Shown one piece after another: positions 1 through 5,902 of a DNA stretch of 6,830 bases. Position 1 is the first letter of the stretch, and each line of letters starts with the position of its first letter. This stretch comes from Promethearchaeota archaeon (lineage in GTDB: Archaea; Asgardarchaeota; Lokiarchaeia; Sigynarchaeales; MK-D1), in NCBI GenBank assembly GCA_016839385.1, contig JAEOUK010000111.1, forward strand, positions 1 through 6,830, in the 5' to 3' direction. Both the position numbers and the translations under genes were made by a program. Under the pieces are notes generated by a model. That model saw nothing but the letters and a program-made list of their open reading frames with translations. It was not told the DNA's origin and ran no database searches.

Positions 1-498
1 GATGTAAAATCCGAACGGTATGAATTAGATATTGATTTTGCGAAAGAAGTAAACATGCGTTTAGAAGCGGTGAAAGAAGTTCAAAGAGATCTACAATCCC
101 AGATAGATGAAGTTAATGAACGGATGGGCTCGTTCAAATTAGATGATTTTATTGCAACGATTGAAGAAAAACGTGCCCAATTAACTGAATTAAAACGGAA
201 ATTTAAACTTGGTAAAATCAAACAAAATATCTTTGAACAATTAAAAAGAGAATACGCAACTGAATATCGCAATGCTCAAGAAGAATTACAAAATATTGAG
301 AAACAAGTACGAAATTGGATTTCAAAACTTAAATCTGAGATCAATCATGAAGAAGTGAAAATCAAACTTCTCGAAGGTCGATTAAATACGAAAGAAATTG
401 ACAAGGAGACTTATGAGCAGAAAAAAGAGGATATTCTTCGACAAATTGATGAATTTAAACAGAAAATATCTGTACTAAGCAATTATACGGGAAAATAA
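1..498 (+). CDS. Coiled-coil protein, 3' part (5' end outside window)
   Basis: The frame is open from base 1 and codes for 165 residues before a TAA stop. An internal ATG at 55 exists, but 18 sensible codons precede it, so the gene most likely starts upstream of the window. The product is almost entirely charged and helix-forming (Lys, Glu, Gln, Asn, Leu, Ile in heptad-like spacing), with no membrane segment and no cysteine. One helical motif occurs twice: at about residues 66-82 (KFKLGKIKQNIFEQLK) and 127-142 (RLNTKEIDKETYEQKK), a short turn followed by I-x4-[FY]-E-x2-K. Such hairpin units are common in archaeal coiled-coil proteins, including CdvA-like proteins, but nothing here proves that assignment. 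The function is unknown; a structural or scaffolding role is inference. The next gene starts 40 bases downstream on the same strand and may be co-transcribed. Confidence 0.85.
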   Translation, partial: DVKSERYELDIDFAKEVNMRLEAVKEVQRDLQSQIDEVNERMGSFKLDDFIATIEEKRAQLTELKRKFKLGKIKQNIFEQLKREYATEYRNAQEELQNIEKQVRNWISKLKSEINHEEVKIKLLEGRLNTKEIDKETYEQKKEDILRQIDEFKQKISVLSNYTGK

Positions 499-538
499 GA
501 GTTTAAAAAAAAAGGTGCATAAACAAAGGTGACATAGC

Positions 539-667
539 ATGCGACAACGAAGAGTTACTACACTGATCCTTTTCCTTATTACAATCAGTTTAATTGCATT
601 AGGAATAACTTTTGGACAATTAGGAATGATACCAGATTATTATCAAGATATGATTTTTGGAGCATAA
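539..667 (+). CDS. Small single-span membrane protein (42 aa)
   Basis: This is an ATG-to-TAA frame of 42 codons. A Shine-Dalgarno-like GGTGA (528-532) lies 6 bases before the ATG. The protein starts with a basic stretch (MRQRR), has one hydrophobic segment at about residues 7-27 (TTLILFLITISLIALGITF), and ends in a short polar tail containing DYYQD. By the positive-inside rule the N-terminus would be cytoplasmic and the tail outside, although the segment could also be an uncleaved signal anchor. It lies 40 bases after the coiled-coil gene on the same strand, and a terminator-like hairpin overlaps its stop codon, so it is probably the last gene of that transcript. I do not recognise a family. 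The ribosome-binding site, the hydrophobic pattern and the terminator position together favour a real gene over a chance frame. Confidence 0.6.
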   Translation: MRQRRVTTLILFLITISLIALGITFGQLGMIPDYYQDMIFGA

Positions 668-679
668 AGCTCCGTTTTT
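659..679 (+). terminator. Hairpin with T-run at end of small membrane gene
   Basis: GGAGC (659-663), a 5-base loop ATAAA, and GCTCC (669-673) form a 5-bp stem, with one possible extra G-U pair, followed directly by GTTTTT (674-679). The stem includes the last codons and the loop includes the TAA stop of the plus-strand small gene. The T-run reaches the stop codon of the minus-strand gene. The T-run lies on the plus strand only, so this would act on rightward transcription. The hairpin is clearly visible; termination is inferred, since archaeal termination depends mainly on the T-tract. Confidence 0.55.
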
Positions 680-1037
680 ATTCATAAAAGTTGGATATTT
701 TATCGCGCCTTGGAGTTTTGGTACCACCAGTTGAAAATTGAGGTTTGATTAGCTTCTCGTCTTTCTTTTTCACTTTCTTCATTTTCTTGTAGTGATCTTT
801 ACAGATATTGAAGCGTCGTGCTCCCTTTTGTTTTTCTATTGTTAACCCAATTTTTTTAATTGTGGGTTCATATTCAGCAATCGACAAGGTGTGGATTGAT
901 TCCTTGAAGCATTTCTTGATACTGCACGTTCTAGAAATGGGCTTTTTTGTACTTGCACTGGGAACCACCCTCCTTTGAGGTTTTGTAGTTTTTTTAATCA
1001 CTAGATTTGACGTTTTAAGATTATGTTTTGGATTCAT
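678..1037 (-). CDS. Basic protein with probable C-x4-C...C-x2-H zinc site
   Basis: Read from the ATG at 1037 the product has 119 residues. The first 35 residues are Lys/Arg/Pro/Thr-rich and probably disordered. Next comes a core with Cys38, Cys43, Cys79 and His82 (TCSIKKC ... NICKDHYKKMKK), spaced as a C-x4-C plus C-x2-H metal site with about 35 residues between the pairs. A lysine-rich helix and a polar tail follow. The overall charge is strongly positive, which suggests contact with nucleic acid or the ribosome; this is inference. The frame stays open further upstream to a possible start at 1172, but that extension would cross the promoter and enter the divergent Nudix gene, and it looks non-coding. 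A TATA-like box at 1066-1082 fits a short leader before 1037. No specific family is recognised. It converges with the small membrane gene 10 bases away. Confidence 0.7.
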   Translation of the reverse strand: MNPKHNLKTSNLVIKKTTKPQRRVVPSASTKKPISRTCSIKKCFKESIHTLSIAEYEPTIKKIGLTIEKQKGARRFNICKDHYKKMKKVKKKDEKLIKPQFSTGGTKTPRRDKISNFYE

Positions 1038-1065
1038 CTTAGGAATATGTAATCGCCACCTCTTG

Positions 1066-1082
1066 TTATTATACAAAAATAA
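1066..1082 (-). promoter_or_regulatory. TATA-like promoter of the basic zinc protein gene
   Basis: On the minus strand this reads TATTTTTGTATAATAA. Its centre is about 36 bases upstream of the ATG at 1037, so transcription would start about 10 bases before that ATG if the usual archaeal TATA-to-start distance of about 26 bases holds. It lies in the 116-base gap (1038-1153) shared with the divergent Nudix-EFSEC operon. No equally clear box was found for the rightward direction. Confidence 0.4.
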
Positions 1083-1153
1083 GTGGAATTCAATTTTAAT
1101 TTTGTGAAAATAACAAAGAATACTAAATGGGTTGGATATAATATCAAGGTGTA

Positions 1154-1891
1154 ATGACAACGAGTAACCCACAGCTCAATTCAATTAGACAAATACTAAA
1201 AAAAACTCCCCCAAATCGATTAAAAAGTGACATTCTGAAACATTCTGCGGTATTGATTTTATTAGTAAATAATTCAGATTCATACTCGTTGATTCTTACT
1301 GAAAGAACACGTAACATGAAACATCATAGTGGAGAAATTTCATTTCCAGGTGGTCGCCACGATCCTCAAGTGGATAGGACCATGGTTGAAACAGCGCTGC
1401 GTGAATGTGAGGAAGAAATTGGAGTAAAAAAAAACAATATTGAGATTTTGGGTCAACTAGATGATGTTCCTACTATGACCGGATATATAATTTCACCAGT
1501 TGTGGGCATATTGGATAATGAGAATCCAAAATTTACACGCAATAAAATTGAAGTGGAACAAATTTTTACGATTCCTATCTCATTTTTCTTGAACCCATCA
1601 AATTTTCGAGAACAAACCATGAGGGTGGAAGGTAAGAAATTTCCGATTTTCATGTTCGACTACAAACATATAGATAAATTACACACTATTTGGGGTGCTA
1701 CAGCGCACATTTTAGTAGATTATTTGAAGAAAATTCACCAATATAATCCCTCAACTTTACCCTATACAAGATATTCAATGAAGGAAATTGAAGAAATCAT
1801 TAAAACACGCAGATTGAAATCTTTCACCAAATCTAAAAATAAACATATTGGCAACATATTGGAAAAGAAAGGAGAGAGAGATGAGTCCTGA
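1154..1891 (+). CDS. Nudix hydrolase, CoA pyrophosphatase type (NudL/NUDT7-8-like)
   Basis: The protein has 245 residues. The Nudix core is at residues 66-91: GG, then REC-EEE-IGV with R83, E84, E87 and E88 as the expected metal-binding and catalytic positions. The acidic residue D74 sits one place off the standard Nudix spacing, as in E. coli NudL. Just before it, residues 48-65 (LTERTRNMKHHSGEISFP) match the signature that marks the CoA-diphosphatase subgroup. Further family marks are TGYIISPVVGI, a later acidic E-V-E segment, and WGATAHIL near residue 180. Members cleave CoA or acyl-CoA to 3',5'-ADP and (acyl-)phosphopantetheine, and act in the cytosol in prokaryotes. The C-terminal 40 residues are basic and extra. 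The ATG is the first possible start after an in-frame stop at 1139, although AAGGTG lies only 2 bases before it. Its end overlaps the EFSEC gene by 11 bases. The substrate is inferred from the family. Confidence 0.87.
   Translation: MTTSNPQLNSIRQILKKTPPNRLKSDILKHSAVLILLVNNSDSYSLILTERTRNMKHHSGEISFPGGRHDPQVDRTMVETALRECEEEIGVKKNNIEILGQLDDVPTMTGYIISPVVGILDNENPKFTRNKIEVEQIFTIPISFFLNPSNFREQTMRVEGKKFPIFMFDYKHIDKLHTIWGATAHILVDYLKKIHQYNPSTLPYTRYSMKEIEEIIKTRRLKSFTKSKNKHIGNILEKKGERDES
1871..1874 (+). promoter_or_regulatory. Ribosome binding site that fixes the EFSEC start
   Basis: GGAG (within GGAGAGAGAG, 1871-1880) lies 6 bases before the ATG at 1881. It favours that codon over the in-frame ATG at 1848, which has no such motif and would add 11 residues deep inside the Nudix gene. 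The site lies inside the Nudix reading frame, so EFSEC translation is probably coupled to Nudix translation. Confidence 0.7.
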
Positions 1892-3368
1892 AACTCTAAT
1901 AATGGATAATATTACTAAATATCGCTCGTTTTTAATTGGATTACTTGGTCATGTAGATTGTGGAAAAACTGCACTTGCCCGGCAATTAACAGAAATTGTG
2001 TCTACTTCTGGATTGGATGCACATCCTCAAAGTAAAGAAAGAGGAATTACGATTGATTTAGGTTTTACATCATTTATTGAAGATGATTTATTGATCACAT
2101 TAGTAGATGCACCAGGTCATGCAGATTTAATTCGTAGTGTTGTTGCTGCTGGAAGAATTATTAATGGTGCGATTGTTGTTATTGATGGTCGAGAAGGTAT
2201 TCAAGTTCAAACCGCTGAACATATGGTAATTTTAGAATTACTAAATATTACGAATGTCTTATTTGTAATCAATAAAATAGATGTATCCAGTTCTTATAGA
2301 GTAGAGGAAATAGAAACTCAGCTCAAAAGATTGTTAAAATTAACCAAATTTGGAGAAAAATCCCCAATTATTGCAGTTTCTGCAAAAACGGGATTAGGGA
2401 TTGACGTATTAAAACAAGAAATTATCAATCTAACTAGCAATATTTCGCCTTCACAACCCGTAGAGAAGTTTTTTGCATTTCCAATAGATCATTACTTCAA
2501 GAAAAAAGGGATTGGTTTGGTAGTCACCGGAACTACCCAAGGAACCATTAAAATTGGAGAAACGCTTTCTATTGTTCCCCATCTCATCAAGGTCAAAGTA
2601 AAAAATGCTCAAGTATATCACCAAAATGTACAAGAGGTTCCTCATGGATACCGAGCTGGAATAGTTATTTCAGGAATTGAGGAGAATCAACTTCAACGTG
2701 GAGATATTTTAACTAATCAACTGTCGAAATATGTGAAAGCGGAATTAGTCGAAGTAAACTTCACTTTTAGCAAGCACTTTCAAAAATCCATCAGATTTGG
2801 AAGTCAAGTTAACGTAACTCATGGTATGATCACTAGTGTGGCCAGATTTTTTCCGTTTTATTATGACGATAAAAATAACAAGATGTTAGTTGAAGAAATT
2901 GATTTATCAACACTAAAGAGATGGAAAGAAGAAGGAAGAGTGTTAGGAGTGCTAGTTTGGTTACAACAACCGCAATATCTTAATCCTGATGAATTATTAA
3001 TCCTTTCAAATTTAGATCTCCCTCCGTCTACTCTTCGTTTTTTTGGTTCATCTCATATTAGTGAGATATTAGATCCGCAAAAAAATCCGATTCTTTTTCA
3101 TATCAAGACTAAGGAAGGAAAAATCAAGAATCCGAATTATTCAAACACATCGATTTTAGTTGACGGAATGGCTCGATCAAAGGAAGGGGCTCAGACACTA
3201 ATAAATCAGACTTTGGAGTTCCCATATGGAAAGATTACCGACGTTTTTGGGGGAAAAGGAGCAATTGTAGCCGAAAAACCTACTAATCATTCTTGTAATG
3301 TGGGAGATCGTGTTTACTTGAAAATTTTGCGATCTATAAAAATAAGTAAAAATAAGTCGTATAATTAA
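1881..3368 (+). CDS. selB: Selenocysteine-specific elongation factor (EFSEC/SelB)
   Basis: The protein has 495 residues, in the range of archaeal SelB. The translational GTPase domain is complete: G1 GHVDCGKT (23-30), G2 with T57 in RGITID, G3 DAPGH (76-80), G4 NKID (131-134) and G5 SAK (167-169). The segment LDAHPQSKERGITIDLGF is diagnostic: it closely parallels eukaryotic EFSEC (QPQSRERGITLDLGF) and differs from EF-Tu and eIF2-gamma. Beta-barrel domains II and III follow (about 200-370). The C-terminal part (about 400-495) resembles EFSEC domain IV rather than the winged helices of bacterial SelB. It should carry Sec-tRNA(Sec) to the ribosome at UGA codons marked by a SECIS element. The start is set by GGAG at 1871; an ATG at 1902 is an alternative. 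The gene overlaps the Nudix gene by 11 bases, and its stop overlaps the convergent Roadblock gene. No selenoprotein gene or tRNA(Sec) was recognised in the window. Confidence 0.93.
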   Translation: MSPETLIMDNITKYRSFLIGLLGHVDCGKTALARQLTEIVSTSGLDAHPQSKERGITIDLGFTSFIEDDLLITLVDAPGHADLIRSVVAAGRIINGAIVVIDGREGIQVQTAEHMVILELLNITNVLFVINKIDVSSSYRVEEIETQLKRLLKLTKFGEKSPIIAVSAKTGLGIDVLKQEIINLTSNISPSQPVEKFFAFPIDHYFKKKGIGLVVTGTTQGTIKIGETLSIVPHLIKVKVKNAQVYHQNVQEVPHGYRAGIVISGIEENQLQRGDILTNQLSKYVKAELVEVNFTFSKHFQKSIRFGSQVNVTHGMITSVARFFPFYYDDKNNKMLVEEIDLSTLKRWKEEGRVLGVLVWLQQPQYLNPDELLILSNLDLPPSTLRFFGSSHISEILDPQKNPILFHIKTKEGKIKNPNYSNTSILVDGMARSKEGAQTLINQTLEFPYGKITDVFGGKGAIVAEKPTNHSCNVGDRVYLKILRSIKISKNKSYN

Positions 3369-3793
3369 TAAGCAGCAGAACTAATAGCCACATCTTCAAG
3401 TAATGGGATCAATTCTCTGTATGCCTTTCGTAATCGGTGAAAATAATAGCCCAATTTAGATTCTTTTCGACAATGAGTTAGTAACATGAATTTAGAGTTC
3501 TGATCACCGACTGTAATGATCGTGTAGCCTTCATCTCCAGTAATTACAATTTCAGAAAGTTCACCATAGGATAATCCTTGAGATAGTTTATCTCCCAGCG
3601 AAATTAATGCAGCAGGTCCTGCACTGTGCAAATCTGCAGAAATTTCCGGATTTCCAAGACTTGAACTCGCTATTCTTAAGCCTGTTTTTGTAATTATTGC
3701 TGTACCTTCAAGATCAGTGGAAGATTCTAGTTTTTCCAGTTGTTGCATTAACTTGATTTGAAGTTCTTTTTTCATGTCAACTTCTTGTGTCAC
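3365..3793 (-). CDS. Roadblock/LC7 domain protein
   Basis: Read from a GTG at 3793 the product has 142 residues; from the ATG at 3775 it has 136, starting at the first predicted helix. The order helix (about 8-23), strand pair with a turn (GTAIITKTGLRIASS, 30-44), a long amphipathic helix (53-72), then strands (LSEIVITG, GYTIITVG, KFMLLT) and a final helix is that of a Roadblock/LC7 longin-like fold. The G-A-x-I-x-x-x-x-G-L-x-I-A-S pattern is typical. Family members form dimers and act as partners or regulators of small Ras-like GTPases (for example MglB with MglA, or Ragulator subunits). Asgard genomes carry many copies. No GTPase gene is adjacent here. A TATA-like box about 26 bases before 3793 suggests a leaderless message from GTG or an 18-base leader before ATG. 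The stop codon overlaps that of EFSEC on the other strand. Confidence 0.88.
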   Translation of the reverse strand: MTQEVDMKKELQIKLMQQLEKLESSTDLEGTAIITKTGLRIASSSLGNPEISADLHSAGPAALISLGDKLSQGLSYGELSEIVITGDEGYTIITVGDQNSKFMLLTHCRKESKLGYYFHRLRKAYRELIPLLEDVAISSAAY

Positions 3794-3810
3794 GCTGTTA
3801 CACCGGCTTA

Positions 3811-3824
3811 CTTGTATATAATAA
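3811..3824 (-). promoter_or_regulatory. TATA-like promoter of the Roadblock gene
   Basis: On the minus strand this reads TTATTATATACAAG. Its centre is about 26 bases from the GTG at 3793, the usual archaeal distance from TATA box to transcription start. The Roadblock gene is therefore probably transcribed on its own, not only by read-through from the deacetylase gene that ends at 3857. Confidence 0.5.
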
Positions 3825-3856
3825 CAAAGAAATTCGTGGTTAAAAGATTTTGTTGA

Positions 3857-4555
3857 TTAGGTTTTCTTCGTGAATTGAATGGGAGTTGCCATAAAATCCG
3901 ACTTTTGAAAAGCTTCTCCGTAGGGGAATCCTCCTTGGTAACCTCGTACTAATGCCAAACCCATCACAAATTCTTCAATTCCAGGTAATACCTTCATTTG
4001 AGATTCAAAATTCCGTAATATTTCTAATTTAGGTTCGATATCCCCAATATCAACGATAGAATGTGGAAATTCAAACAGATCTATTACTTCAAATGTGTAT
4101 AAAATTGGCACACGTACGGGTTCTCCCAGTTCTGGTAATACATTCTCACTTGCTTTCCACCAAGCTTCCATTACTAAATCATGACAATTTCGATGATCTC
4201 GGTGTTTACTAGGAGATTTATGTGTAAAAATCTGTGAAGGACGATATTTACGAATCAACTGTATGATCGTGTGGAAATTTTCCTTCGAGTTTTGTAGATC
4301 CTGGCAAGGATTATCAAGAAAAATATGCTCTTTGATCCCAAGCATTGAATCAGTTTTTAGGGATTCCTGTTTGCGTTGGTGAACAATAGCATCCTTTTCT
4401 GACTCCGATGAGTAACCTGTTTCACCCTTTGTCATTGTAATTAAGATGAAATCTTTCAGCTCATTTTGTACAAGAATGGTTCCTGCCATTCCTATTACTG
4501 CATCGTCGGAATGTGCCTCAAAAATAAGAATTATCGGTTTAGGTTTCATATACAT
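3857..4555 (-). CDS. PIG-L/LmbE-family zinc-dependent deacetylase
   Basis: The product has 232 residues from the ATG at 4555, or 230 from the ATG at 4549; each has an AGGA at a usable distance (8 and 6 bases). Numbered from the second ATG, the family zinc motif appears as AHSDDA (12-17), a variant of the usual A-H-P-D-D-E with H13 and D16 as expected metal ligands and D15 as the catalytic base. A second motif, HRDH (116-119), supplies the third ligand H119. The segment LITMTKGETG after strand 2 is also typical. Family members remove N-acetyl groups from GlcNAc-containing substrates such as GlcNAc-PI, GlcNAc-Ins and bacillithiol precursors. The substrate here cannot be read from sequence. The Pro-to-Ser and Glu-to-Ala changes in the first motif are mild departures. 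A glycolipid or glycan role is plausible given the sequon-rich surface proteins next door, but this is inference. It is cytosolic, with no signal peptide. Confidence 0.87.
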   Translation of the reverse strand: MYMKPKPIILIFEAHSDDAVIGMAGTILVQNELKDFILITMTKGETGYSSESEKDAIVHQRKQESLKTDSMLGIKEHIFLDNPCQDLQNSKENFHTIIQLIRKYRPSQIFTHKSPSKHRDHRNCHDLVMEAWWKASENVLPELGEPVRVPILYTFEVIDLFEFPHSIVDIGDIEPKLEILRNFESQMKVLPGIEEFVMGLALVRGYQGGFPYGEAFQKSDFMATPIQFTKKT

Positions 4556-4564
4556 TCCTATGAT

Positions 4565-4606
4565 CCTAAAAAATAAATAAAGTTACGGTATCAGGTCAGA
4601 TACCAT
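4565..4606 (-). terminator. Hairpin plus T-tract after the DUF4430-like gene
   Basis: On the minus strand GGTATC (4604-4599), loop TGACCT and GATACC (4592-4587) form a perfect 6-bp stem, extendable to 8 bp with one wobble pair (4606-4585). It is followed by a T-rich stretch, roughly TTTATTTATTTTTT, to 4565. The gene's TGA stop straddles the loop-stem edge. It probably ends the two-gene surface-protein transcript. The same AT-rich stretch is about 20-25 bases from the deacetylase start and could serve as that gene's TATA region. Confidence 0.55.
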
Positions 4607-5076
4607 CGAATCAAGGAATTATTCATAGGAGAATATGCATTTGCACCTGCAGGGACATAAATTCCATTCACTTCATACTGCCACCAATGTTGTTCTGCAT
4701 CATTCTCTACAATATCATTGATACCCGTAATAAAAAAAGTAGGATGAGTCCACCAAAATATATCATAATCAATATCGCAACAAAATACCATAATATCAAA
4801 GATTGTTGTGTAGTGATCTGTCATATTAATATTTTCATATAATTCTGTTGTTCCATTTGCTTCTCCATAATAGATTTCAAGTGAGATATTAGAAATCGAC
4901 TCAGGAAAGGTTAAACGATGCGGATCAGTATCCCAAGAATACTCGGTTTGGTCATCAATTCCATTACTGTTTGGATTAAACCAATCTGTACCAAAGTAAA
5001 TGATGTTCCCTGCTACAGTGATTCCTATTACAACTGAAAGAGCAATAATAATATTGAGTTTTTTCCTTTCCATCAT
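4591..5076 (-). CDS. Membrane-anchored DUF4430-like (transcobalamin C-terminal-like) extracellular protein
   Basis: The protein has 161 residues. A short basic start (MMERKK) precedes one hydrophobic segment (about 7-28), a signal peptide or N-terminal anchor. The rest is acidic, aromatic and extracellular in character, with four N-x-S/T sequons. The C-terminal part has the look of the DUF4430 family: a central hydrophobic stretch, F-I-T-G-I-N-D-I, then WWQYEVNGIYVPAGANAY and a closing SLIRWYL. In that family this W-x-Y-x-V-N-G...I-x-W-Y ending is the recognisable core, shared with the C-terminal domain of transcobalamin and with surface anchoring modules. Ligand binding, for example of a corrinoid, is not shown. 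A vicinal Cys-Cys pair lies in the middle (VFCCD). GAGGGA at 5086-5081 is the ribosome binding site. The gene starts 12 bases after the stop of the preceding surface protein gene, so the two form an operon. Confidence 0.72.
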   Translation of the reverse strand: MMERKKLNIIIALSVVIGITVAGNIIYFGTDWFNPNSNGIDDQTEYSWDTDPHRLTFPESISNISLEIYYGEANGTTELYENINMTDHYTTIFDIMVFCCDIDYDIFWWTHPTFFITGINDIVENDAEQHWWQYEVNGIYVPAGANAYSPMNNSLIRWYLT

Positions 5077-5088
5077 TAATTCCCTCTT

Positions 5089-5886
5089 TTATTTTTTTTC
5101 GTTCCTTTTTATCTTTTGTACCGCTATTACAAATCCCAGAGTTGTAAAGACTGTTACTCCACCAATAATCGGAATAGAATAACCTGGAATCTCTTGTGCA
5201 GGGGGAGAAGGGGATTTTGGTCCATAAGGAATTATACGACACCAATAATTCCCGAATTCTGTATATGCACTAATCAACACTCCAGTAGAAAGATCATATC
5301 GTAATGTAGTATTCTGTAAAATTGAACCAGTCTGTTGCTTGAAGTAGTAGATCACTGCATCTGTTTGGTTGATTACCTTGACGTTACATAATATTCCCCA
5401 AACATCCCGCTGAGCTAAAGCAAGTGCTGCATTCTGCTCCCAATCTAGAGGTGTTATGAATCCTGGAAACCAGTTCATATAACCCAAATTCAGTACATAT
5501 GCCATCTCTGTGTTTGAAATATTTGTTGCGGTGAAATTCAAGTCCTCATTTTGCCAATAGAAACTGATATCACCATAAGGTACTGGTTCAGGATTTGAAA
5601 GATATGATAATCTAAATGTCTCATTATATAAACCAGTGATATTCACCACCATTTTCCCATCTACTTCAGAACCAGCGAATCCGCGGTGAATAGGTTCAAC
5701 ATAATCCCAAACGTACCATTCGACAGCATTTGTTCCATTCCATTCTGTTACGCGATATTCCAATGTCTGTTGATAATCATCAGAGTATATAGGCTCAGCA
5801 GTCTTCGCAAACGTGCTTAAGCTGACGATCCAACTCGAAGCAGCAATCAGAGTCAATAGAATCAGTGTAATCCGTAGTTTTTTCAT
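5089..5886 (-). CDS. Secreted surface protein with C-terminal membrane anchor
   Basis: The product has 265 residues from the ATG at 5886, chosen because AGAAGG (5900-5895) lies 8 bases upstream. A TTG two codons earlier is less likely. The N-terminus is a classical signal peptide (MKKLRITLILLTLIAASSWI, probable cleavage near residue 28). The ectodomain (about 30-225) is rich in Tyr and Trp, predicted beta, with seven N-x-S/T sequons and two cysteines that could pair (in LCNVK and YWCRI). A repeated-type strand segment, TTLRYDLSTGVLIS, is of a kind common in archaeal surface proteins. A Pro/Ser-rich spacer leads to IPGYS, a hydrophobic span (IPIIGGVTVFTTLGFVIAV) and a basic tail KIKRNEKK. This three-part ending resembles the PGF-CTERM-like sorting signals of archaea. 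No enzymatic domain is recognised. It heads the operon with the DUF4430-like gene. Confidence 0.78.
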   Translation of the reverse strand: MKKLRITLILLTLIAASSWIVSLSTFAKTAEPIYSDDYQQTLEYRVTEWNGTNAVEWYVWDYVEPIHRGFAGSEVDGKMVVNITGLYNETFRLSYLSNPEPVPYGDISFYWQNEDLNFTATNISNTEMAYVLNLGYMNWFPGFITPLDWEQNAALALAQRDVWGILCNVKVINQTDAVIYYFKQQTGSILQNTTLRYDLSTGVLISAYTEFGNYWCRIIPYGPKSPSPPAQEIPGYSIPIIGGVTVFTTLGFVIAVQKIKRNEKK

Positions 5887-5902
5887 ACTCAATGCCTTCT
5901 TA

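Noticed and set aside
1038..1172. Upstream extension of the basic zinc protein to a start at 1172
   Set aside because: It would cross the shared promoter and overlap the Nudix start; its composition is unlike the rest of the protein, and the TATA-like box points to the ATG at 1037.
3050..3067. Inverted repeat ATCTCA/TGAGAT
   Set aside because: It lies inside conserved EFSEC coding sequence, is only 6 bp, and nothing nearby suggests a role; chance is likely.
4560..4593. UGA stop of the DUF4430-like gene read as selenocysteine
   Set aside because: Read-through would add only about ten low-complexity residues before TAG, and the family ends at this point; the hairpin is followed by a T-tract and looks like a terminator.
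5089..5304. Open frames on either strand overlapping the 3' part of the surface-protein gene
   Set aside because: They lie in other frames of a gene with a clear signal peptide and anchor, lack ribosome sites and have no protein-like pattern.
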